Part shown: in pieces, positions 26,601 to 34,818 of the stretch
Numbering within the stretch: the stretch's first letter is position 1
Layout: each line of letters starts with the position of its first letter
Source: Watersipora subatra
Lineage: Eukaryota; Bryozoa; Gymnolaemata; Cheilostomatida; Watersiporidae
Assembly: GCF_963576615.1 (NCBI RefSeq)
Contig: NC_088714.1
Location: 35,195,143 to 35,259,142 of the forward strand
Reading direction: 5' to 3'
DNA: 64,000 bases
The notes under the pieces: model-generated
The model's database searches: none
What the model was told of the DNA's origin: nothing
What the model saw: the letters and a program-made list of their open reading frames with translations, nothing else
Translations under genes and position numbers: made by a program

Positions 26601-28823
26601 ACTTACAGTACATTTGTTACTCTAGTATACTTACAGTACATTCGTGACTCAAGTATGCTTACAGTGCATTTGTGACTCTAGTATACTTACAGTACATTTG
26701 TGACTGTGGTATACTTACAGTATATTCGTGACTCTAGTATACTTACAGTATATTCGTGACTCTAGTATACTTACAGTACATTTGTGACTTTAGTATACTT
26801 ACAGTGCATTTGTGACTAGTATACTTACAGAACATTTGTGACAAAGGAACTGACATCTGTCAACTCATTGTTTGATAAGTCAAGCTTTTCGAGTTTCTTA
26901 AATCTGTGGAGGCCAAGCACTGTTGTTAGACGGTTTCCGCTGAACAACAATTTTCTTACAGATGTGACAGCGCTATGCGAAGATAGGTCAAGGACACTAA
27001 GGCTATTTCCTTCAAAATTATACTCGTCAGGTCCAATGATCTCGCTGAACAGTGTAGGATCAATCAAGTTGATCGCATTATTCTGCATTCGAAGTGTCTT
27101 CAAATTAACCCATTCATTTCTACAATTCAATGTGTATACATGCATAACATTGGCCGTGGTGTTTTCTCATTTCTGAGGGAAAAGTAGATTAAAAACCATT
27201 AGCTGCTATGCATGTCACAAAATTATTTGACAAAAAAAAATGATACGCATTTATTTTACTGGAAAACTCTTCTTGTTTTATGTTATGGTACTAGAATTAG
27301 ACCTCCACATAATGCTATTCCTAAATTGTTTAATATTGTACAAATCTATCAGGTGAACTCTTCGGTGAACTTAAAACAACTTTTTAACTTCCAACAAAAT
27401 TCTCTGACTGAAGAAGTTATTATGAAGTTGGATGATGGCAGATATTTAACTATGCATTAGTCTCATAGCCAATCCAGCGTGAAAATATTTTCGTATTAAT
27501 GACCACAGCTATGCGTTGGATGTAGAGATTGTAAATATAGTGGCAGGTAGGTCTATAATATGAAAAACACACTCAGGTAGTAAAACAGTTTACAATGTAA
27601 AGATTCGAACGTGGTAGACGTGGTAGTAAATATGTTGAAAATAATTGGTAAGCCCACCCAGGTGGTAGTTATGCAGATAGTGAAAATATGTTAGATCCCG
27701 TAGATGGCAAACTCAAATGGTAAACAGACTCGCATGAGAGTGATAAAAAAGACACACTCGTATGACGGGCAAAATAACAATGTATAAACACTCTCTACAC
27801 TAGATTGTTACAAGGTATAAACACTCTCTACGCTAGATTGTTGGCTGGCGAGTACAAAGCCTACCCAAATCCGGTTGGTATTAGCTCATCGATTGAGGTG
27901 AGCTGGGGGTTGTTGGCTATCTCGAGGAGTCGGAGGGAATGAGAGACGGGGCTCACCAGTGACCCTAGATGAGAGTTCTGTAAGCCTGTGAGGCTGTTGA
28001 GGTAGAGATACTCTACTCCGTTAAGGTAATCACTGTTCAGGAAGTCTAGGTCGGTGATAACGCAGTTAGTTAATTGAATCCTTATTATCTATGAAATAAA
28101 ACACATCTACTAGTTATTTATACCTTGGCTAAGGCTATGAAAAAATATGTAATACAGATAGCTGGTTTATTTTAGATCATATGTTAACTTTAATTAATGT
28201 ACATTAATAAAACCCCTTTTTCATTGAGTGTGTCTGTTTGTTAATCTGTGTCAACAGAATGCGTTTCCATAATTTTTAGCCGATTTCATTCAAACTTCCT
28301 ACTCTTATGCCCTGCGCCTTCAATCAGGTCCCTGAAACTGTTCGGATTCAAAACTCTGTTTTGTTCGTGAGAACGAGCCTCTCAAACACTCACTCGCAGG
28401 CTGTCTGATTAAAGTGAGGGAAATCCCAGGCATCGACAAGCTCACTGCTAGTTGGACATAAAAACCTAAACAAGCAGAGATTAACGTCTGCAAATAAGTT
28501 TTCAGCTTCTTTTTACATATAAGAACTTCTAGAATTAAATAAATCTCATATGATAAGAATGTCATACACGTTACAAAAACTCATCCGCCACTGAAAGGGT
28601 CAATAACTAAGTCAATAACGAATCACAGTTTTTTTACCTTGCCAGCCTCTAGTCCACTGATACTATCATAGACAGAGTTATCTAATCCTGTTAAGTCGTC
28701 GTTATCGCAGTCAATGGAGTTACTCCCAACAGCTTCGGTAAAACAGCTAGGTATAGTTTGACTCCGTACTAACGATGTCAGGCTTAAACATATAACTCCG
28801 ACAATATAAATCCGCAGTGGCAT
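11424..28823 (-). CDS. LRR single-pass transmembrane protein gene (15 coding exons, 843 aa)
   Basis: Joining 15 minus-strand exons by GT-AG sites with agreeing phase throughout gives 2532 coding bases, an 843-residue protein ending in TGA. Seen in order: signal peptide (1-21, MPLRIYIVGVICLSLTSLVR), a short N-terminal cysteine pair (C27, C39), about 14 leucine-rich repeats (roughly 85-420; motifs such as LEKLDLSNNELTDV and LRILDLHDNHLNEL), a region with eight cysteines (427-502), a Gly/Thr-rich stalk, one transmembrane helix (543-564) and a tail of about 280 residues rich in Ser and Arg. There is no TIR, kinase, Ig or GPCR domain, so it is not a Toll receptor. By analogy with other LRR membrane proteins it would sit at the cell surface and bind a protein ligand or mediate adhesion; that is inference. 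The family is not identified. Confidence 0.88.
12026..12201 (-). CDS. LRR gene exon 14 (cytoplasmic)
   Basis: Residues 711-768, highly basic (QRKATERKKMGDV; TRAKSGIVKKRLSPHLSVNK). Acceptor GTACATTCTAG, donor CAGCAG|GTGTGT (phase 2). Confidence 0.75.
13323..13355. other. Perfect 15-bp inverted repeat, 3-base loop
   Basis: The arms AACATCACTGTGTTC (13323-13337) and its exact complement (13341-13355) are separated by TTT. It lies in intron 13 of the LRR gene. It could form a hairpin or cruciform; function unknown. Confidence 0.85.
13919..14508. repeat. 17-bp minisatellite, about 35 copies, with an inverted block
   Basis: The unit is close to AGCCAACCTTGGCATAT, with CCATGG and CTATGG variants. 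Near 14385-14440 a few units run in the opposite orientation, which makes a local palindrome. Because 17 is not a multiple of 3 and the unit lacks stops on the minus strand, all three minus frames read through; those frames are not genes. The array is in intron 13. Confidence 0.95.
15242..15395 (-). CDS. LRR gene exon 13 (cytoplasmic)
   Basis: Residues 660-710: a basic Ser/Arg block (SSPPERRRHRSGGAV) and an acidic leucine motif (SGDLLDLVDEDILPP). Acceptor TCAATATACAG, donor CTCCG|GTGAGT (phase 0). Confidence 0.78.
15770..15990. repeat. Degenerate relatives of the 44-bp repeat
   Basis: Several diverged copies of the GTAAGTAC...TTATG-ACAGTGTATA motif that makes up the 44-bp array at 17.5-18.4 kb. 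Spacing is irregular. It lies in intron 12 and may be an older or seed copy. Confidence 0.6.
16343..16356. repeat. Poly-C tract
   Basis: A run of 14 C in intron 12. It lies inside a short plus-strand open frame that is not considered coding. Confidence 0.9.
16891..17117. repeat. 33-bp minisatellite, about 7 copies
   Basis: The unit is close to CATAGACCACCATGACGATT + GACTACATACTGT, with one shortened copy near 16985. It lies in intron 12, starting about 20 bases past the exon-12 donor. The 33-bp length preserves frame, so the minus strand shows a repeated peptide that I treat as spurious. Confidence 0.93.
17135..17245 (-). CDS. LRR gene exon 12 (cytoplasmic)
   Basis: Residues 623-658 (SPFMGRRKFKDAVPNEPEEL then ATRYMGPA). 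Acceptor GTGGTTACAG, donor GCACA|GTGAGT (phase 2). The 33-bp minisatellite begins about 20 bases into the next intron. Confidence 0.72.
17303..17395 (-). CDS. LRR gene exon 11 (cytoplasmic)
   Basis: Residues 592-621 (ALRRSTDTLDSVDGRLGGAS, then PKIGVNGTLQ). Acceptor TCTGCCCAG, donor CAAAA|GTATAAG (phase 2). A stronger donor 10 bases on (AAG|GTATAT) would break phase with exon 12. Confidence 0.72.
17509..18394. repeat. 44-bp minisatellite, about 20 copies
   Basis: Each unit is close to GTACAGTGTATAGCAGTGCA followed by GTTGCTCTACAGTAAGTACATTAT. Variants alternate (TAACAG/TAGCAG/TAGAAG, CTACAG/CTGCAG). It lies in intron 10 of the LRR gene. Every unit contains CA|GTAAGTA on the plus strand, that is, antisense to the gene. 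Confidence 0.95.
18544..18689 (-). CDS. LRR gene exon 10 (transmembrane helix)
   Basis: Residues 543-590. VMILGYVLALLLLVLVIIMC is a clear single membrane span, followed by stop-transfer LRRYR. Acceptor GTTGCGTTGCAG. The donor CTTCA|GTGCGT is weak but is the one that gives the phase needed by exon 11. An in-frame extension past it would add a few residues. Confidence 0.85.
18793..18887 (-). CDS. LRR gene exon 9 (extracellular stalk)
   Basis: Residues 512-542, a Gly/Thr-rich linker (VVEGGTTVGVTGNTERANF) directly before the membrane segment. Acceptor CAATCTATGCAG, donor GAGCTG|GTGAGA. Confidence 0.8.
19615..19747 (-). CDS. LRR gene exon 8 (cysteine-rich cap, second part)
   Basis: Residues 467-510, with C474, C475, C480, C495 and C502 in a Pro/Ser/Thr-rich context (NDCCDKPTCNTNVSL). 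Acceptor TTTGTCTGTCAG, donor CTCCGG|GTAAGC (phase 1). Confidence 0.82.
19845..19983 (-). CDS. LRR gene exon 7 (cysteine-rich cap, first part)
   Basis: Residues 421-466, with C427, C441 and C453. It closes the LRR solenoid but does not match the usual LRR C-terminal cap spacing. Acceptor TATTTGTTAG, donor CAAAAT|GTGAGA. Confidence 0.8.
20197..20458. repeat. 43-bp minisatellite, about 6 copies
   Basis: The unit starts TACAGGAAGTGGACTGTTAT and ends CTCTACACTTGGCCT. The copies are nearly identical. It lies in intron 6 of the LRR gene. Confidence 0.93.
20580..20850. repeat. Degenerate (ATT/AGT) trinucleotide tract
   Basis: Imperfect runs of ATTATT, AGTATT and TAGT triplets extend over about 270 bp in intron 6. 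Low-complexity, no coding signal. Confidence 0.75.
20959..21245 (-). CDS. LRR gene exon 6
   Basis: Residues 325-419, four LRRs (LRILDLHDNHLNEL, VEEINLKNNQLQQI, LKRLNIGGNQLKNL, LQELRMDGG). There is a possible N-glycosylation site NVT. Acceptor CTTATTCACAG, donor AATGA|GTAAGT (phase 2). Confidence 0.92.
21681..21729. other. Perfect 22-bp inverted repeat, 5-base loop
   Basis: The arms at 21681-21702 and 21708-21729 are exact complements (left arm begins ACTAGATGACATC), with loop TTATA. It lies in intron 5 of the LRR gene, so its minus-strand form would be in the pre-mRNA. There is no TA-flanked or longer element around it that I can see. Confidence 0.88.
22987..23110 (-). CDS. LRR gene exon 5
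   Basis: Residues 284-324, two LRRs (VKSLYLRGNGDLQI, LETLDISDCGIAE). Acceptor TTATTCTACAG, donor GCAGAG|GTGAGA, ending in phase 0. Confidence 0.88.
23547..23693 (-). CDS. LRR gene exon 4
   Basis: Residues 235-282, two LRRs (LESFDLKNNRLTSF, SLTIDLQNNRLQTI). Acceptor TATGTTTCAG, donor CAAAG|GTAAGT, phase 2 on both sides. Confidence 0.9.
24577..24643. repeat. 10-bp repeat, about 6-7 copies
   Basis: Variants of ATTTAACACA / ATTTAACGC run head to tail. It lies in intron 3, upstream (in plus coordinates) of the 28-bp array. Confidence 0.75.
24747..26842 (-). repeat. 28-bp minisatellite built from the exon-3 splice donor
   Basis: There are about 74 head-to-tail copies. On the minus (gene) strand each reads close to GTCACAAATGTACT|GTAAGTATACTA + GA, that is, 14 bases like the end of exon 3 followed by a consensus 5' splice site. 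The first unit overlaps the last 14 coding bases of exon 3 (26829-26842), so the array probably expanded from the exon-intron junction. Nearly every unit keeps GTAAGTAT. A 728-bp block of 26 units is itself duplicated in tandem. Confidence 0.95.
26829..27119 (-). CDS. LRR gene exon 3
   Basis: Residues 138-233 with about four LRRs (LKTLRMQNNAINLI, LSVLDLSSHSAV, VRKLLFSGNRLTTV, LEKLDLSNNELTDV). The acceptor is TTGAATTGTAG; the donor is GTTCT|GTAAGTAT (phase 2). The last 14 coding bases and this donor form the first unit of the 28-bp array in the following intron. Reading past the donor meets TAA at once. Confidence 0.9.
27865..28088 (-). CDS. LRR gene exon 2
   Basis: Residues 63-136. The acceptor is TTTATTTCATAG and the donor is TTTGG|GTAGGC (phase 2). 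It carries early, irregular LRRs (VEYLYLNSLTGL; LRLLEIANNPQLTSI). Confidence 0.85.
28638..28823 (-). CDS. LRR gene exon 1 (signal peptide, N-cap)
   Basis: Residues 1-62. The start MPLRIYIVGVICL gives a hydrophobic signal peptide with likely cleavage after S21. C27 and C39 may form an N-terminal LRR cap. The exon ends phase 0 at GGCAAG|GTAAAA. Confidence 0.85.
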
Positions 28824-28855
28824 TTCAGAATATGCGTGCCTTCTCCAACAGCCAC
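28824..28855 (-). other. 5' UTR part of LRR-gene start exon
   Basis: An acceptor (CTTTTGATTTTAG, ending 28856) lies 32 bases before the ATG at 28823, so the start exon probably has an upstream non-coding exon. That exon is not located. The frame is open upstream to 29030, but only the ATG at 28823 gives an immediate signal peptide, which decides the start. Confidence 0.5.
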
Positions 28856-29544
28856 CTAAAATCAAAAGACTCCAGTTGGTGTTTTCAGATGAAGAGAGAG
28901 AGAGGGAAATGGTGTTCAGAAGGAGCCACAGGGCTGACTTTTGCTCATAAAGGCACAAGGCTGAGTCAGCGTGTGTAAGATCTCTTTGTGTCACACGATG
29001 ATAATAAGCAGCGACTACCATATGAGTCAACTGTCCAGGATATGCTGCAAGTCACATTCGGGAGAGATTTAGTATACAGTCGCACCCGCTTACATATACA
29101 GTAGCATTTATGACTATAGATACACACCATAGATACAGAAACATAAGTTGAGAAAGTTTCATCCTATTTAAAAATATATATTTATACAAAAATCGAGTTA
29201 TCTAAAGACGCCATTGTACGTTGTTATAAAACCTCCATCTATTTGACTTATAACAAAACTAGTAGTTGATAAGTCTGTTTACAAAAACATACCTTATTTT
29301 CAATATGCGATAAAATTTACTAGCACTATCTTTGTTGAATATAGTAAAAGTATCGTGATTGTATGAATTTATCTATTTCAGTACTTGCTATGTCTGATCA
29401 CCAATTTTTAGTAAGCAATAGGGAGATAGCGAGATTTTTCCAGAATTGTGCTTTCTGTTTACGCTTCGACAATTTAACCAATCAAATGAATTCTACACCG
29501 CTGTTACAAACAGAGCGTCAACATAACTTAAAAACAATGAGCTT

Positions 29545-29617
29545 CGCCCGAACAGGGACTCGAACCCTGGACCCTCAGATTAAAAGTCTGATGCTCTACC
29601 GACTGAGCTATCCGGGC
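29545..29617 (-). tRNA. tRNA-Lys (UUU)
   Basis: The minus strand folds into a complete cloverleaf. The 7-bp acceptor stem is GCCCGGA/TTCGGGC; a D arm GCTC-AGTCGGTA-GAGC carries box A. The anticodon stem TCAGA/TCTGA encloses loop CTTTTAA with anticodon TTT. The T arm CAGGG-TTCGAGT-CCCTG carries box B, and the discriminator is G. It is intronless and lacks an encoded CCA, as in eukaryotes. A TTTTT terminator follows about 10 bases downstream (near 29531-29535). It lies upstream of the LRR gene, on the same strand. Confidence 0.97.
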
Positions 29618-30949
29618 ACTCGATTTTCATCGGTGTTAAGACAAGAGCTATGCACAAATAGCTCCGCCCACTACACTTAACGTAAGAACAGATAAATCCA
29701 ACTGTGTGAAAGCAAGCGGCTTCAAATTGAATGTTATTTCCATTTGTCTTGAGCAAAAATAAGTTTAGTTCAGGTTACTAGAATGGCATGAGTTACTGGC
29801 TTACTGCAACAATAAAATCCATACACTCTTGCATGCAAATACCAATCTAATGTTACTCTTGTCCACCAATGTCCTTTACCAACTCAACAACATTGTAATT
29901 ATAACACACCTACATGAAGTTTGATCAATGATATACAGCCCCCCATACATGGGGCTGTATATCATTGGTTTGATTAAATTCTGACGACTGCTTAAAATGA
30001 AGCAAATGGTTTTCTTAAGGGTTTTATTTTACCCTATCCATTTTTTACTTAGAAAATTATACAATACAAAAGAAGAAGAGTCCCATTAGAATGAACTGTT
30101 AGTAGTGATTAGGAGTGCATAACATATACAGATATGATGTTTGGATGAGAATAAGTAATACCAAACAGCTATTCACAAATATGACTGGTCATTATATAAG
30201 CTCTCCAAGATGTTCTGCAGAATAAAGCAAAATAACTTGTCATTTTGGAAGCATAAGGCTTTGGAATAAATTTATTGAAACAAAAGTTTTTCAAACACAT
30301 TTATTATTTTTAAATTTCAAGTTGTAGCTCATTGTAATCTTGAGAAGACAATTACAAGTTTCAACTTTTTACCACTAATACTTTATGAATAAATAGACAG
30401 TTTTTATGAATAGTTTAAATTTGTGATCTCAAGGTTGCCAGTGTGAATGTGAAAGTCAAGAGAACATAAAAACATGTATTTACCATTTTTTTTGGTCAAT
30501 GGCATTGCTGACACAACTAATCACAGCCCAGAGGCTAAGATCTGAGTTGGTACTTGTAAAAGGCAAATACCAACAGCTACTTGATACTTAGGGATGTTTG
30601 CTATAAGCTCACTAGTAGAAGCTTGTTATATTTCAGTTAATATTGTTAAAATGGCTAAATTATGGAACATCAGAAGAATTTTTAAAATAAAAAATGAAGT
30701 CCGTTTAGAAACTAGAGAAATTATTAGAAACTAACAACAGTTATAAATGACTATTTATTAATTAGTGGATCCATTGATTCAGGAGGACAGCAATAACTAC
30801 AAGTACAACAGTTGGTAGCTAGAGTTCAAGAGTTCAAACTGCTTAGAGTTCTACTTAAAGTCTCTGACCTATTAGTTGATATATATAAATATAGGGTATA
30901 TATATAATAGAAAAAATATTAGGAGTAACGTAGATTTTTAATACAAGCG
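29618..30949. other. Intergenic, one hairpin, otherwise no feature seen
   Basis: AT-rich sequence between the tRNA gene and the retrotransposon. Apart from the palindrome at 29926-29967 and a TATATA tract near 30880-30910, I see no gene or RNA. Confidence 0.5.
29926..29967. repeat. Perfect 17-bp palindrome, MITE-like relic
   Basis: CAATGATATACAGCCCC and its exact complement flank an 8-base loop. The same terminus (AATGAYATACAGCCCCC) recurs at 62965-62985, and a similar inverted pair (AATGATATAGAGCCCCC ... GGGGGCTGTACACCATT) spans 59231-59311. This suggests a dispersed palindromic repeat family. Confidence 0.75.
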
Positions 30950-33900
30950 CTACAAATCTTTTTTGCGCGATGCACTCCTCAGGTGCGGTTTGTATATATA
31001 TATATAATTATATATAAATAAAATTGTTTCCTCACCCCAGTTAACCCGTATGGGTGGTAATTTCTGCTCTAACTCGGGTCTTCTACCAAAAACTTGGAGT
31101 TTGAGCACTCGCCTCAAGATCTTAGCTGTTCCCAATAGCGCACTTTTCTGCAACTCACCTGAGTTGATTGCTGTTGGTATTTGGGCAAGCCACATTTTAT
31201 GCGCCGGTGTTATTGCGCCCAGTGCCCCAATGACTACTGGGATTACAGTTGTTCTTGCATCCCAGCATTTTTCAATCTCTTCTCCTAGAGGGAGATATTT
31301 CTCTACCTTCTCTTTTTCTTTGCTGGCTATATTGTAGTCATTGGGTACTGCTATATCTATTATAGTAGCCCCCTTGTTCTCCTTGTCCATCACCACTATA
31401 TCTGGTTGGTTTGCTAGGACATGCTTGTCAGTCCGGATGTAGAAGTCCCAGAAAACCTTAGCGTGGTCATTTTCATTGACCTTACCAAGAGCTTCCCACC
31501 AGTGTTGTGGTTTATTAAGGCCATACTCATCACATAGACTTTTATACACAATACCTGCGACATGATTATGTCGCTCAGTGTATGCGTTTCCTGCTAGCTG
31601 CTTGCATCCACTGATGATGTGTTGGATGGTCTCAGGCGCATATTTGCACAGTCTGCATCTAGGATCGTCTCTAGTGTGATAGATTTTTGTTTGAAGTTGC
31701 CTTGTTGGGAGCACTTGCTCCTGGGCTGCCATGATTAGTGACTCTGTATTGGCCGTTAGGTTTCCTTTGTTCAGCCACATATATGTCTGGTGAAGATCGC
31801 CAACCTTAGATATTTGTCGGTGGTAAGCACCATGAAGAGGTTTCGTGTGCCAATCAATTTCCTCATCATCAGGGCGAAGCTCCATTGTAGGAGCAGCCGA
31901 TTGAAATTCAGCTAGCAACTTATCTGAAGTGGCCATGGAGGCTGCATAGGCTTTGATGCTTTGTTCTTCCTCTTTCACTGTCTGCTGTACACTTTTGAGT
32001 CTCCTACCGCCATCTTTCCTATCGAGATACAATCTAGTAGTATCAGATTTTGGGTGGAGTGCTCCATGCATGGTCAGCAGTTTACGAGTTGCTATATCTG
32101 TTTCCTTGATGGCTTCCTCAGTCCACTTTATTGTGCCTGCTGGATACCTTATTACTGGCAGTGCGTAGGTATTTATTGCCATGACTTGGTTCTTGGCATT
32201 GAGCTGGCTACGTAGGACCTGCCGAAGGTTTTTCTTGTATTCGGTAATGGCTTTGTGACGTACTTCGGCTTCGTGGTTGATGTTGCTTTGCATAATCCCC
32301 AAGTACTTGTACCCTTCTTCTATATCTTTGATGGTACCATTTGGCATTCTTAGGCCATCTGTGAGCATCGAATGGTCTTTCTTAAGAATCAGCCTTCCAC
32401 ATTTCTCAATACCGAAGGTCATTCCGATGTCTTTGCTGTATACCTGAGTGAGGTGTATTAGCGAATCAATGTCCCTTTCTTTGTTAGCGTACAGCTTGAT
32501 GTCATTCATGTAGAAGAGGTGGTTTATCTTGGTGTCACTCTTAAACTGGTACCCATATTGAGCCTTCTCCGGCATACTGCTTAGAGGGTTTAGGCATATG
32601 CAGAAGAGCAGCGGTGATAAGGAGTCACCTTGATAGATGCCTCACCTAATTTTTACACTCGCCAGCTTTTTGCCATTAGCCTCCAGTTCCGTCTTCCATT
32701 TGGTCATTGACATCTTGATGAATGCCACAAGAGCAGGGTAAACATTGTACATACTGAGGCACTCAAGTATCCAACTATGGGGAATTGAGTCATAGGCCTT
32801 TTTGTAGTCAATCCAAGCCATGGTAAGATTGGTATGCCTTCTCCTGCTGTCTTAACAGACCGTCCGATCCACCAGTAACTGATGTTTGGCTCCTCGGGTG
32901 TTGCGCCCAATTCCTTTCTGAGCACTGGTCATATAGTGACTCATGTGCTCTTCCAGTTTGTCTGCAACTATTCCTGAGACCAGTTTCCAGGTGGTGGGGC
33001 AAGCACGTTATTGGTTGATAGTTTTTGGGAATCGGCCCCTGCTTTGGATCTTTTATCAGAAGTACACTTCGTCCTTTGGTCAGCCATTCTGGATGGTCAC
33101 CTTATTCTATTAGGCATTCCATCTGCTTAGCCATCCTAGTGTGAAGTGATGTCAATTTCTTCAACCAGAAGGCTTGAATCATGTCATAGCCAGGTGCTGC
33201 CCAGTTCTTCATACGCTGCACTCTGCAATTGATGTCCACTTCGCTGATGGTGAGTCCTTGCTGAGCCACAGTGTGTTGATGGCTCTCTTTAAGCCTCTTC
33301 AGCCAGCTTGCAGTGGTGTTATGAGTAGTCTCTTTCTCCCAGATGTCTTTCCAGAACTTTGAAGTGCTGGATCGGGGAGGATCTGACATTGGCTTCTGCA
33401 GTTCACCTTTGAACTGGGAATACACACTAGATGGATTATTGATGAACAGTTCGTTCATTCTCTTGTTATCCCGCTCTTTGGTGTACCGCTTCAGTCGTGC
33501 CCAGAATGCTACTAGCTGCTGTTTGGCAGATTCTAGAGCTTCTATTGTGGCTTCCCTTTTTGGACGCTCCAAACTGTGGTTATATCTCTCACTGAGCCTA
33601 CTAGCTTTTTTGCGCAAGTCCTTGATCTTATTTTGTAGCCTCAGCTGCCAGGATGGAATGGCTTGAAGCCTTGTTGGCACTGGCTTAATACCCATATCCT
33701 CCAAGATGATGGTTGCTGTACTGTAGATTAGGGCATTAGTCTTACTGATCGATCCAGTTGAGATTGACTCCAGTGCCAAGTTAATGTCTTCTAACAGCTT
33801 CTTAGGAATGCTAACTCTTTGTAGTGGTACCCTGCTTCCATAATCATTAGCAGCTGGCATCTTGTTGATGATATTTTCCGCAAGCTTTTTCACCCTTGGG

Positions 33901-34317
33901 TCAAGGTCAAAGTGCATGTCTTCTTCAACCCGTTAGTCAACACAAGATTGTGTATGTGTGACAGTGTGTTGCTATGCACTCCTCGTTCGTCGAGGCTACT
34001 TGGGTGAACTGTTCCCTAATTTCATCTACCTCAAGTTCCGATATGGGGTGCCGTTTGATTATGTTACTCCTCTGAGCTACAAGCTGCTTAGCGGTTTGTG
34101 GCAATTCAGGGCGCATTTTTATCCACAATTGACGCATCCTTCCCATGTAGCCCCACTTTTGAAGTTCACTCATAAAGTAGCAATGCATGAGGTCCGTGTT
34201 ATCAGTTCGAGTCCATTTCATCCGTTTTGACCCAGTAGCCCATTTTTCACTGTCTTGTCCTGGTTCAGCTACAGGCAGCGCGGACCTTGTTTGACCGGGC
34301 TACGTCCGAGCCGGCAT
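30950..34317 (-). pseudogene. Decayed non-LTR retrotransposon ORF (RT plus restriction-like endonuclease)
   Basis: The minus strand carries a single retrotransposon ORF in pieces. In order: a lead segment from a likely ATG at 34317 (WTRTDNTDLMHCYF; stop codon in the first ten codons); a 5' region from 33917; RT motif WAAPGYDMIQAFWLKKL (near 33190-33140); RT motif A (AWIDYKKAYDS, near 32810); RT motif B (GIYQGDSLSPLLFC, near 32620); and an open 541-codon piece from 32575 with the catalytic YxDD changed to YMND (residues 22-25). The same piece has a CCHC finger (C307, C310, H319, C324) and a PD...D endonuclease core (P391-D392, D407). The finger plus PD-D core is the layout of R2/R4/NeSL-type elements, which cut DNA with a restriction-like endonuclease. 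Stops at 33104-33102 and 32644-32642 and frameshifts near 33935, 33000 and 32850 show it is dead. Confidence 0.88.
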
Positions 34318-34475
34318 GGCTTTGGTTATTGCACTCATCATAGAGGTTGTAGACGTTATACAAGCAAGGGTCTTGTCTAAGGACCACCAGAAAGGTGCAG
34401 TTGTTGGGGTTTGAACCTAGTACCTAATGATCACTGTCCCGATACCTTACCAACTGCGCTATTTGTCCTGTATAT
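34318..34475 (-). other. tRNA-derived (SINE-like) head at the 5' end of the retrotransposon
   Basis: On the minus strand the sequence has a box A (TAGCGCAGTTGGTAAGG, about 34462-34446) and a box B (GGTTCAAACCC, about 34418-34408) at tRNA-like spacing. It is followed by ACTGCACC and then sequence leading directly into the retrotransposon's first codons. It is not a functional tRNA: the stems are poor. It is either a SINE fused to, or inserted beside, the retrotransposon, or a 5' UTR with an internal pol III-type promoter. Confidence 0.6.
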
Positions 34476-34610
34476 ATATATATACATATATATATTATAT
34501 TATATATATTTATATTATATTAAATTATATATATAATAATATATTATAATATTATATATAAATACATAATATTATAATATATAGATATATTATATATATC
34601 ATCATTATAT
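34470..34610. repeat. (TA)n low-complexity tract
   Basis: About 140 bp of TATATA/TATTATA sequence separates the tRNA-like head from the Helitron 3' fragment. No further content. Confidence 0.85.
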
Positions 34611-34689
34611 AAAGCTGTTCGCTCACATACTGGCTAATATCGCGCAGGCTAATAGCGAAAAACCCTCACTACTTATCATTGTTTCTAAG

Positions 34690-34818
34690 ACAAAACACTT
34701 TTCTCATGATATGTAGTTTGAAAGTTAGAATGACAAATGTTGTTATATGTTAAATACAAATTGATTTTCTGTCTAAAGAATTTTCTATTACCCGGGCAAC
34801 GCCGGGTAGCACAGCTAG
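34690..34818 (+). mobile_element. Helitron 3' end fragment
   Basis: About 130 bp is nearly the same as the last 130 bp of the Helitron at 51127-51905 (both contain CACTTTTCTCATGATATGTA). It ends with a GC-rich hairpin (ACCCGGGCAACGCCGGGT) then CTAG followed by T, the standard Helitron 3' signature. No 5' end was identified; the fragment is truncated or shares only its 3' end with the other copy. Confidence 0.75.

Noticed and set aside
30950-34317. An intact retrotransposon gene
   Set aside because: Nonsense codons, frameshifts and loss of the YxDD aspartate show it is a pseudogene.
34390-34470. A functional tRNA gene
   Set aside because: Boxes A and B are present but acceptor and anticodon stems do not pair; it is a tRNA-derived repeat head.
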